Origin: an uncultured Chloroflexaceae bacterium
GTDB taxonomy: Bacteria > Chloroflexota > Chloroflexia > Chloroflexales > Chloroflexaceae
Direction: 5' to 3'
Assembly (NCBI GenBank): GCA_937141995.1
Contig: CAKZQX010000241.1
Span: forward strand, 1 to 8,510
Length of the DNA stretch: 8,510 nucleotides
The notes under the pieces are model-generated. The model had not been told where the DNA came from. It saw only the letters and a list, made by a program, of their open reading frames with translations, and searched no databases. How positions within the stretch are numbered: the first letter of the stretch is position 1; the number at the start of each line of letters is the position of its first letter. Of the stretch, positions 1 to 7,300 are shown piece after piece. The position numbers were made by a program, and so were the translations under genes.

Positions 1-841
1 ATAATGTTCTTGCGGAGTCGATCCTGGCTTCCTTGTCCTGCCGTTCCTGCAACTCCTTGGCAACCTGCTCGCGTGTCGCAAGATGCTGCTGGTACTGGTC
101 GGTCAACTGCACATCCGGGATATTTGCGCCCAGAATGCGGACACCATACCGATCCATCTGGCGATTCAGATAGTCCTGCATATCGCCGACATCGCTACCC
201 CGCAGATCGTAGGCTCGCTCGGTCTGCACCTGCCGACTGCGCTGGCGGATGGCATCCTGAACCGCGCTACTCAGCACAATGTCAAAGTTGCTCGCCCCGA
301 TATTCTGCACAAAGGCAATCGGGTCAACAATGCGGAACTTCAGGAAAAACTCGATTGACTTGAGCGGCACATTATCGCGGGTCGGACATGCCAACACCGG
401 CGCGGTATAGGGGATTTCCGTTGCCGTATCGACAATGAACTCGATCTTTTGCCAGGGCCACGGCAGATAGTGCCGCCCGGGATCAAATGTCCCGATGATC
501 TTGCCGAAGTGCGACACAATCCCAACCGTCCCCTGTTCAATCTCAATGATCAGGCCACGAAACCAGGAGAGCAACGCCATAATCGTTACAATCACCAGCA
601 AAAACCCGCTTATCCCGGCGACAAAGCCATTCCCCGCAACCGCCCCCAGGACCATACAGATCAGGAAGTAGAAGGCAATGCCGGCCAGATAGACCCAGCC
701 AAACCCGCGCCGATCCTTGGGAATAACCACCGGTACCAACTGGCCTTCTTCACCGGAGCGCAGCAACTGCCGAACGTTTTGCCACGCCGCAACAACTTCC
801 TTAATCTTCGAGAACTCGTGTTTCTGTATACCCGTACTCAT
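1..841 (-). CDS. SPFH/band-7 domain membrane protein, second of a pair (3' end beyond window)
   Basis: Membrane-anchored member of the stomatin/prohibitin/flotillin/HflK-C (SPFH) superfamily; such proteins form oligomeric rings or microdomains in the cytoplasmic membrane and often modulate proteases or membrane organisation. The frame gives 280 residues and is open at window position 1, so the C-terminal coiled coil is cut. Two hydrophobic segments lie at about residues 47-69 and 73-94. The SPFH domain follows, with QGTVGIVSHFGK at 103-114, a PGRHYLPWPW stretch at about 121-130, then IVDTATEIPYTAP. The last residues visible are charged and helical (REQVAKELQERQ), the expected start of the coiled coil. 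The ATG overlaps the stop of the upstream SPFH gene (ATGA, 838-841) and has a good GGAGGAGGG at 848-856, so translational coupling is likely. The N-terminal region resembles that of its neighbour (GQLVPVVIPK here, GQYINVVSPVVVPK there), which points to duplication. The family call is firm; the substrate or partner is unknown. Confidence 0.92.
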   Translation of the reverse strand, partial: MSTGIQKHEFSKIKEVVAAWQNVRQLLRSGEEGQLVPVVIPKDRRGFGWVYLAGIAFYFLICMVLGAVAGNGFVAGISGFLLVIVTIMALLSWFRGLIIEIEQGTVGIVSHFGKIIGTFDPGRHYLPWPWQKIEFIVDTATEIPYTAPVLACPTRDNVPLKSIEFFLKFRIVDPIAFVQNIGASNFDIVLSSAVQDAIRQRSRQVQTERAYDLRGSDVGDMQDYLNRQMDRYGVRILGANIPDVQLTDQYQQHLATREQVAKELQERQDKEARIDSARTL

Positions 842-2364
842 AGTGTGCCCTCCTCCACCACAACCGCTGCCGGCTCTTCCTCTTCCGGAATAATCTTGTT
901 GATCTGCTCGGAGCGCTCCTTGATGCGAGCCATAATCTCATTGACACGCGCCCGGATCGACTGCAAATCGGCCTCCGTGTAGAGCGTCCCGTCCTCAAAC
1001 CCGATCATCTGGCGCGCAATTGCCATAAAGTTGATATGCTGTTCCGCATGTGCGCCGATATCGATAATCTGCGGCAACCTGTCGGCAACAGCCTCCAGCT
1101 TACCCAGCACATCCTGCTGGAACCGATATTCCAGGATCTCCGGGTAGTGGGCGCTGCTCACGGCGCGAATATCCAGTGCCTGCGCCTCCAGCAGCGCCGC
1201 ATTCGCCTTGGCTTCACTCTCGGCCTCGATCAACAACTGGCGGGCATAGGCATTGGCCCGGTTGAACTCCTTCTCGCGCGCCGTATCCATCTGGGCCTGG
1301 TACTTGGCAATCTCGGCCCGGATCTCCGACAGCGTCTCGCGGAGCGAGGCCAGTTCCTTATTGAGCGCCCCCTCGTCCTGCTCCTTCCGCAGTTTTAACT
1401 CATACTGGTAGGTGTAGGCTTCCTTGGCAACCCGCACCATCTCAGGCGCGGCCAGGTCCATACGGTACTGCTGACTGGAAGGCTCCGCGTGCGTAATATT
1501 GGCATTGACAAAGCGCACCGCCGGTAAAAACTGCCGGTTCAGCGTATCCAGCAGCGATTGTGTGCTCTCACCGACCAGATCATAGATCTGCTCGGCCTTC
1601 TGCTCGTAGATCAGCGCGCGTGTCACCTCACTAATGGCATTTTCCAACTTCTCGGAGAAGCCCTTCGCCCCACCAATGGTAAAAATAAACTCCGACGGAT
1701 TTTCCACCTTGAATTGTAAAAAGAGGTCAACCGAGGCATTCACCCGTCCTTCGGTTGGTGCTTCGCGGATTGGGGCATTGTAGGGATACTCCTTCTTCGT
1801 ATTGACGATATAGCTCACCTGCGTCCAGGGATTCAGGAGTATCGTCAACCCTGGCCCGACAATCTTTTCCAGCTTTCCAAACTTGGTAATCAACGCCTGG
1901 CAGCCATCAGGCACCATTACCAGACTGTTGCGCCACCAGCTAAAGGCGATATAGGCCACGATTAACAACCAGTAGTGCGGTCCGAAGAGTAACCCGGCAG
2001 TATTACTGGAACCAAAAAGACCAGCAACTGTATCAAGACCACTCAAAACGAACCAGCCAACCAGACCAATGAACCCGAACAGAAAGACCAGAAACACCCA
2101 GGCGTACGAGCGACTACTCTTCGGTACAACCACCGGGGAGACCACATTAATGTACTGCCCGGACTCCTCGCGCTTGCGGAAGCTACGATTGACGACCTCG
2201 GCCGCGTCATTCATAGCAACGGTCATCTGCGTAATCTGCGTCCCCTCGGTTTCACCCCGTTCACGGGCCGAGAGAAAATCTCGTGCGTTGATGCTGAATT
2301 GATCGAGTTCTTCACTCTCAGCAATATCGCTCAGTACCCCCATAGCCTGCTGAAGCCTACTCAT
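838..2364 (-). CDS. SPFH/band-7 domain membrane protein, first of a pair
   Basis: A 508-residue SPFH/prohibitin-homology protein. I start it at the ATG at 2364 because AGGAGG (2371-2376) lies six bases upstream; the in-frame TTG at 2370 would touch that site directly and is not credible. Order of parts: a soluble, charged N-terminal region (about 1-85); two hydrophobic segments at about 88-108 and 125-144; an SPFH domain from about 146 to 285, beginning SLVMVPDGCQALITKFGKL, with PWTQVSYIVNTKKEYPYNAP; a long charged helical region rich in Glu, Lys and Ala (about 310-400), as expected for the coiled coil of the family; and an acidic end (EEEEPAAVVVEEGTL). The N-terminal extension of about 85 residues is longer than in a minimal stomatin. 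It overlaps the next SPFH gene by four bases, which suggests a two-subunit complex like HflK/HflC; that partnership is inference. I see no reason to assign protease or NfeD function, since neither partner gene is visible. Confidence 0.94.
   Translation of the reverse strand: MSRLQQAMGVLSDIAESEELDQFSINARDFLSARERGETEGTQITQMTVAMNDAAEVVNRSFRKREESGQYINVVSPVVVPKSSRSYAWVFLVFLFGFIGLVGWFVLSGLDTVAGLFGSSNTAGLLFGPHYWLLIVAYIAFSWWRNSLVMVPDGCQALITKFGKLEKIVGPGLTILLNPWTQVSYIVNTKKEYPYNAPIREAPTEGRVNASVDLFLQFKVENPSEFIFTIGGAKGFSEKLENAISEVTRALIYEQKAEQIYDLVGESTQSLLDTLNRQFLPAVRFVNANITHAEPSSQQYRMDLAAPEMVRVAKEAYTYQYELKLRKEQDEGALNKELASLRETLSEIRAEIAKYQAQMDTAREKEFNRANAYARQLLIEAESEAKANAALLEAQALDIRAVSSAHYPEILEYRFQQDVLGKLEAVADRLPQIIDIGAHAEQHINFMAIARQMIGFEDGTLYTEADLQSIRARVNEIMARIKERSEQINKIIPEEEEPAAVVVEEGTL
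848..856 (-). promoter_or_regulatory. Ribosome binding site inside the upstream gene
   Basis: On the minus strand the bases read GGAGGAGGG, seven bases before the ATG at 841. The site lies in the last codons of the upstream SPFH gene, so the second SPFH gene has its own strong initiation signal as well as the ATGA overlap. This supports the chosen start and near-equal expression of the two proteins. Confidence 0.75.
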
Positions 2365-2370
2365 TGGCAA

Positions 2371-2377
2371 CCTCCTC
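2371..2377 (-). promoter_or_regulatory. Ribosome binding site that decides the start of the first SPFH gene
   Basis: The minus strand reads GAGGAGG, followed by TTGCCA and then ATG. The six-base gap selects the ATG at 2364 over the TTG at 2370, which would directly abut the site. Confidence 0.8.
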
Positions 2378-2456
2378 TATGCTACCTGCGTTCGCATGGC
2401 ATTGTGCAACCATCACAACATGGGACGAGTCATCGGCCATATTTGTTACCTATTAT

Positions 2457-2497
2457 GGGAAAAGCTGACAGTCCGCATCGATCTGTCAGCTTTTCCC
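2457..2497. terminator. Perfect 15-bp inverted repeat, probable terminator between the 221-residue gene and the SPFH pair
   Basis: The arms GGGAAAAGCTGACAG (2457-2471) and CTGTCAGCTTTTCCC (2483-2497) are exact reverse complements around an 11-base loop. It sits in the gap of about 175 bases between the stop of the 221-residue gene (2540) and the start of the first SPFH gene (2364), about 40 bases past that stop. The T-run lies inside the distal arm rather than after it, so it is not a textbook intrinsic terminator. It could also act as an mRNA-stabilising 3' hairpin. Either way it suggests that the 221-residue gene and the SPFH pair are not one simple transcript. The remaining bases between the hairpin and the SPFH start show no convincing promoter by eye, although one must be near if transcription stops here. 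Confidence 0.65.
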
Positions 2498-2539
2498 GGA
2501 TTTATCGCTAGCGTACGATCAACAACTGCGCTACGCTGG

Positions 2540-3205
2540 TCAGCGCTCGCTGTCAACCCGTTCGGCCGTTTCCGGCATCAGCAGGTCTGCCCGTACATAA
2601 ACACTCTGCGCAACATTTTCCAACTCGCTGACCGTCAACGTGGCCCAGTCCATGCCGGACTGTTGCGCAATAAAGATCGATACCACCGGCACTGCGACAC
2701 CATCTTCTGCCTTAACCGTGCTGACAAGCCCCACGCGCTCCAGCGTCGGATCATCAGCAAATAGTTCCCGAATGACCTCGACCATCTGTTCTTTGGTTGA
2801 AGCAACAAACTCCGCATTGGTCAGAGTTTCATCGCGTTGTAGGGGGACTGTCAAAACTATGCTCGGCTGACCACTCTCGCGGTTCTGAATGATCCGTGCC
2901 TGCCAATCCCCATCTCCTTCAGCCTCGGCAACCGACGTATTCGGAGCCAGAATCTGCCGGGCTACCGTGAGATAATGCTGCTTCAGCGCATCCTCTGCTT
3001 GCGAACTGGCTGCGGGCGTTGCAGATGGGCGATCCAACGCACTCCGGGTCGGCATAACTCGTTCAGTTGACGCCACTAGCGGCCCGGACGGATCATCTGG
3101 ACGAACAGCAACGAAGGCATAACTAACAAGTAGCAAGACGATAATAATCAAACCAACTCGAACGAACATGGGTACTTGTGCTGACCTGGTCCGAAGATTA
3201 CGCAT
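2540..3205 (-). CDS. Membrane-anchored protein of unknown function (221 aa)
   Basis: I do not recognise a family. The protein has a short basic N-terminus (MRNLRTRSAQ), one strongly hydrophobic segment at about residues 14-34 (FVRVGLIIIVLLLVSYAFVAV), a low-complexity Pro/Ser/Thr/Ala spacer (about 36-72), and a folded-looking extracytoplasmic part (about 73-221) with alternating strands and amphipathic helices, for example a helix near NAEFVASTKEQMVEVIREL. No cysteines or obvious catalytic motifs are visible. The segment lacks a clear signal-peptidase site, so a type II single-pass membrane protein is likelier than a secreted one. The start is supported by AAGGAGAA on the minus strand at 3213-3220, seven bases before the ATG. 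It lies upstream of the SPFH pair on the same strand but behind an inverted repeat, so a functional link is possible and unproven. Codon use looks like that of its neighbours and the frame is intact. Confidence 0.82.
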   Translation of the reverse strand: MRNLRTRSAQVPMFVRVGLIIIVLLLVSYAFVAVRPDDPSGPLVASTERVMPTRSALDRPSATPAASSQAEDALKQHYLTVARQILAPNTSVAEAEGDGDWQARIIQNRESGQPSIVLTVPLQRDETLTNAEFVASTKEQMVEVIRELFADDPTLERVGLVSTVKAEDGVAVPVVSIFIAQQSGMDWATLTVSELENVAQSVYVRADLLMPETAERVDSER

Positions 3206-3401
3206 AACAAAGTTCTCCTTAATGAGTGGGATGTTTACCAGGTGTTTTGTATATCGAACATGGAGCCGGTATATACTGAACTAATCTTTAGACCGAAAAA
3301 AGTTTTTGACCAGTAAGACAGTCTCCAGTAATACTATCCCCACGAGACAAACCACAGGTTGTCATGGTAGATTGTAGCAAATAATTATATAAAATGGAGT
3401 A

Positions 3402-3430
3402 GTCCTGGTTCAAAACAGGACCAAAATACC
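3402..3430. repeat. Short hairpin with CAGGAC-AAAAT motif, copy 1
   Basis: GTCCTG and CAGGAC form a perfect six-base stem around an eight-base loop. The distal part, AAAACAGGACCAAAATACC (3412-3430), matches 16 of 19 bases of a second copy at 3753-3771. The ten bases AGTCCTGGTT at 3401-3410 also recur at 4154-4163. Function unknown; chance is possible for motifs this short. Confidence 0.35.
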
Positions 3431-3752
3431 GCATTAACCAAATTTCAACCACAAAACACATGGTACTAGTTTGTATTTATACTGGAATCCTATTTATACA
3501 TTGTGCAAAATCAGGTATTATATTTAGACAATCCATAATCTCACTTTGCGCGCAGTCTTTTGCCGGCTTTTACAGGTTTTTAACAAAACCACTCAACTGT
3601 TACTGTCTTATACCGTAAGGTATCAACGCCCAACACATAGAGTACTATAACCGTCCTCACTGGCTTGTAACATATATTTCTACTCAACCGCTTTCTAGTG
3701 CCATACAGACCATTGGTTGATTTACAACTGAGCTGAGGTTGTTCTATCTTAA

Positions 3753-3771
3753 AAAACAGGACTAAAATCCT
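3753..3771. repeat. CAGGAC-AAAAT motif, copy 2
   Basis: AAAACAGGACTAAAATCCT matches the copy at 3412-3430 in 16 of 19 bases, and in 15 of the first 16. It contains a small internal inverted repeat, AGGA/TCCT. It may be a dispersed protein-binding motif of the spacer or a chance match. Confidence 0.3.
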
Positions 3772-3854
3772 ATCACCCGATGTCGCTGTTTATAGTATAG
3801 TGCAGAGTGCAGGCACACCTCACTCCTCGTTTCATTAGCATAGCATTTTCACGG

Positions 3855-3942
3855 AAAGGAGGTGATATAGCGGCTCACGACCTGAATAGAGATCACCATT
3901 TTTTGATCAGGTGTGCAGATGCGTGTTATCAGCGCGTGAGTC
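3855..3942 (+). other. Possible structured RNA element with an orphan perfect anti-Shine-Dalgarno match
   Basis: AAAGGAGGTGAT (3855-3866) is a full complement of the conserved 3' end of 16S rRNA, yet no ATG, GTG or TTG follows at a usable distance: the GTG at 3862 meets TAG two codons on, and the next ATG is about 55 bases away. The same bases can pair: GGTGAT (3861-3866) with ATCACC (3892-3897), followed by A and six T (3899-3904). ACCTGA (3880-3885) can pair with TCAGGT (3907-3912), and GGCTCACG (3872-3879) with CGTGAGTC (3935-3942, one G-U pair). The first two pairings interlock like an H-type pseudoknot. This could be a regulatory leader or small RNA, a terminator-like structure, or coincidence. 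It matches no riboswitch class I know. Confidence 0.3.
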
Positions 3943-4300
3943 AAACCCCACAGAATCTTCCCAACCAGATGAAGAATTCGTCGCGCATTCCCCTTTGAAT
4001 GCCAGGCAAAGCGCTCGTAACGCGCAGCATATATGGTACAACTTTGTCAATCACTCAACAGTAGTGCCGGATCTGAATTCATATTCGCACTTCTTCTGCT
4101 TATTGATAGGCACTACAGATATTGCCTCAACATGCTGCCGGTAACATAATCGCAGTCCTGGTTATTTGTATATCAGCATATTGTTGCGCGAATTCCTCGA
4201 TGCTACTTCGCCTGGGATAACATTAATCCAGTAGAATCGAAAGTGGCTGTTCCTGACACAGGGACAAAACGATAGCCTCTATGCGTCGTACGTCCAACCA

Positions 4301-4327
4301 TGCAGTATCGTATTGTACGTTACTGCA
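4301..4327. promoter_or_regulatory. 27-bp near-perfect palindrome upstream of the surface-protein gene
   Basis: The element reads TGCAGTA, T, CGTA, TTG, TACG, T, TACTGCA: seven paired bases, one T-T mismatch, four paired bases and a three-base centre. It ends 33 bases before the ATG at 4361. As DNA it looks like an operator for a dimeric regulator; as RNA it would form a stable 5'-leader hairpin just upstream of the ribosome binding site. The only downstream gene it can serve directly is the surface-protein gene. No confident -10/-35 pair is visible beside it. Confidence 0.6.
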
Positions 4328-4347
4328 ATCGTCGCACTCATAAAGCA

Positions 4348-4354
4348 GAGAGGA
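4348..4354 (+). promoter_or_regulatory. Ribosome binding site of the surface-protein gene
   Basis: GAGAGGA lies six bases before the ATG at 4361. An earlier out-of-frame ATG at 4356 hits TGA within two codons, so 4361 is the real start. The signal peptide that begins exactly there confirms it. Confidence 0.75.
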
Positions 4355-4360
4355 CATGCT

Positions 4361-7300
4361 ATGAATGGGCGTTTTCGGGCGGCCAAAATGTTTGCAGTGC
4401 TGTTTATCACCACGCTGCTAACATTCAACTGGTTCTTCTTACCAGTTGACGCCAAGACTACAACCACGCGCGATGCCCCCGAGGTATTTAGCGTGGCATC
4501 TGCCGCGAGTTGTTCGGTCAATCCCCTGGGAGTGGCGAACGACTTTAACGTATTTATGTTGGGCGATCTTACGCAAGAACGTGCCGACGCCGAAGGCCGT
4601 GTGGCTGCTGCCGGCAATGTCAGCCTGAGTAGCTACGGTATCGGTGACAAACTCTCCCCCGATAGTTCGCGGGATGACTTGATCGTTGGTGGCGATCTGA
4701 CTTACACCAACGGTGAAGTATTCAACGGTAATGCCGTCTACGGTGGAACCGCCGATATGACCGGCGTAAGCTTCCCCAATGGCGATCACCGCCAGGGCTC
4801 TCCGATGGACTTTGCCGCGGCGGAAGCATACCTGCTTGACCTGTCGGCAGCCTGGGCGGACCTGCCTGCCAATGGCGAGACGGTTGTCCAACCCTGGGGC
4901 GGAATTGAACTGAGCGGTGATGATGCCGATCTCAACGTTTTTGCGCTGGCCGGCGCAGATCTGGCAGCGACGCAGAGCTTCTCGGTTGATGTTCCGGCGG
5001 GTTCTACTGTGCTGGTCAACGTTGATGGCCGCTCCTCCGCAATGCAGAATTTCGAGTACTTCCTTGAGGACAGCGAATATGTTCTGTACAACTTCTTCGA
5101 GGCCACTGATCTGACCTTCGGCAGTATTGGCATTCAGGGCACCGTACTGGCACCCCAGGCCGATATTGTTTTCAATAACGGTCAGATCAACGGTACGATG
5201 ATCGGAGCCGGCCTTGAGGGTACGGGTGAGTTCCATCACAACCTCTTTGCAGGCTGCTTGCCGGTACCGGAAGAGGAAGAGGAACCGACTGCCACTTCCG
5301 AACCAACGACCGACTATCAGCTCAATCTGTCACACATCTCGTGTGCCGAGGATCCCGATGCGCCTGCGGGCGTTGAGGTCCATTTTGTGCTGTTGAACGT
5401 AGAGAACGGCATTACGCCGGGTGCAGTGACCTACACGCTGGCCGATGGCTCCAGCTTTGAGGTCGAGCCCACCAAGAACAGCGGCAATGTCTGGCACTAC
5501 TTCGACTATCAGCCGGATGGCTACTACGATGTGCAGAGCGCTGAGGTCGATGTGGATGGCGTAACCGTCACACTGCACAACCCCGGCGACTATGCCGGCG
5601 ACTATGAATGCTCACCAGAGCCAACGGCTGAACCGACCGAGGCACCCACAGATGTGCCGGCCAACACGGTGAAGCCCATCAACGAGTGTGTGGCGAACAA
5701 TGGCGACGGCACCTACACCGCGCACTTTGGCTACCTCAACACGAGCAGCGAAGCCGTTTCGATCCCCGTCGGCCCGAACAACCGCTTCTCGCCCGATCCC
5801 CAGGATCGCGGGCAGCCGACAATGTTTGAGCCGGGACGGACCCCCTACTGGCCGGATACCGCTTTCAACATGGTCTTCGATGCGGATGAAACCATTGTCT
5901 GGACGCTGAATGGCAAGACGGCGACCGCGTCGAAGAATGGTGTCCCCTGCTCCTACCATGTCTTCCTTGAGAAGGAATGGTATGATGTAGACGGCAACCT
6001 GATGGACGCGCCTCCGGCGGAACTCTCCGCAGACTATGCCCTGATGGTCGAAGGCCGACTGGGCACGGGTACATGTAGTTATGCTGCCGGGTCTGACAGC
6101 CTGGAATGCACCTACGACAACGCACAGCCGCCCGCACTCGACAATAAGGGTCTCTGGGTGCCGTTTGGTGAAGCCTACACGGTGACCGAAACCGGCCTGC
6201 CGGACGGGTGGGAAGCTGTTGCAGGTGTCGGCGAGTTTACCACCGGCGACGGCTACTGTGAGACAGGCCGCGATGGGTTCACCAAGTACTGTACCCACAC
6301 GGTAGAGAATCAGGCCGTTGTGCTCCCGACCGAGACTCCGGAGCCGACTGCCTCGCCTGAACCGTATGTCGAGCCGGAATTTCTGGCCTGCCCCGCCGGT
6401 TTGGAAGAAGTCGGCACCTTTGCGGATTATGTACGCCGCGACAAAGCGCCGAAGTCGCACACCTACGACCTGAACCTGGACTCCGACGCTATGATTACCG
6501 TCGTTGGACTGGTGAAGGAAGGGCATCCCGAAGTTGGCTGCCCCGGCGGAAGCCGCTGCGAACAGGGCCAGATGCAGGAAGAGTTTGATCTTGCCATCAA
6601 TGGTGAAGTCATTGGCGCATACACCGACCAGGGCAACGTCGATGCCTGGTTTGAGATTGGTCCCTGGGAGACTGAGGCCGTTGTGCCGATGGACAGTGAC
6701 GAGATGGTCACGACCCATCTGCATATTAACGATGGCCGTGGTGCGGAATCAGTTGACTATAAGCTAACTGTCTGTGCCGAGCCGGTTGAAACACCAACCG
6801 CAACTCCGGAACCACAGCCTGATCCCAAGGTGGAATTTGACGACCCGGATACCGCTCTCTGTGTGCTCGACCCGAGTGACCTGACCGTCACTGGGAATGT
6901 CACCCTGCCGAATGACATCGAGTCAGCGCGGCTCCAGCTTACCTGGCACGTTGTGCATCCTGAGGATCTGCGCACGGAGAAGATCTACAAGAGCATCACC
7001 GATGTACCTGACGGGTATACCTTCGAAGTGGACTCGAGCTTCTTCGGTGTTGACTATCTCTGGCCGGGTGTCCGCCCGGGTGATGAGGTCGTCGAGGTCC
7101 ACTTTGGCGCTATGTTACTGGATTCGGTGACGGGTAATCCCATCATGGATATGGGCGCGGGCCTGGACTACTACTGGTATCCCTGGGTCTGTGATGCACC
7201 GACAGCGACACCGGAACCAACCCCGGATTATCAGCTCAATCTGTCGCACATCTCATGTGCGGAAGATCCTGATGCCCCTGAGGGTGTCGAAGTTCACTTT

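Larger units (their letters stand above)
3206..4360. other. Long gene-free divergent spacer, A+T-rich, with several small inverted repeats
   Basis: About 1.15 kb separates the minus-strand 221-residue gene from the plus-strand surface-protein gene. Neither strand carries a convincing reading frame. The stretch from about 3230 to 3800 is clearly richer in A and T than the flanking genes. Visible inverted repeats: GACAAACC/GGTTGTC with one bulged A (3346-3363), GTCCTG/CAGGAC (3402-3421), ATACC-GTAA-GGTAT (3610-3623), GCGC/GCGC (4011-4025) and the elements listed separately. One promoter-like arrangement, TTGTAT at 3471-3476 and TTATAC at 3494-3499 with a 17-base gap, faces the surface-protein gene but is about 860 bases away; in such A+T-rich DNA it may be chance. 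I find no mobile-element ends, tRNA or recognised riboswitch. Both divergent promoters must presumably lie here. Confidence 0.75.

Noticed and set aside
449..982. Plus-strand open frame of 177 codons
   Set aside because: It lies antisense to the two SPFH genes, whose protein families are clear, and its product is low in recognisable structure. It is a shadow of the minus-strand coding frames.
3402..3424. GGTTCAAAAC flanked by CCTG/CAGG as a tRNA T-arm
   Set aside because: The T-loop does not fit (no GTTCRANNC in the correct place within a five-base stem), and no acceptor, D or anticodon arm can be found upstream.
3855..3866. Minus-strand ATCACCTCCTTT as a fragment of a 16S rRNA 3' end
   Set aside because: The conserved bases that should precede it in 16S rRNA (GGCTGG) are absent; the neighbours read CGCTAT. 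Only the 12-base terminus matches.
3807..4144. Two small plus-strand frames (GTG 3807-3998 and ATG 3911-4144)
   Set aside because: No usable ribosome binding site at either start and no protein-like composition. The perfect AAAGGAGGTGAT lies inside the first frame rather than in front of it. Translation cannot be excluded but is not supported.
4250..4290. CACAGGGACAAAACGATAGCC as a c-di-GMP (GEMM-I) riboswitch
   Set aside because: Only a partial match to the first conserved block; the second block, the tetraloop-receptor hairpin and the closing helix are missing.
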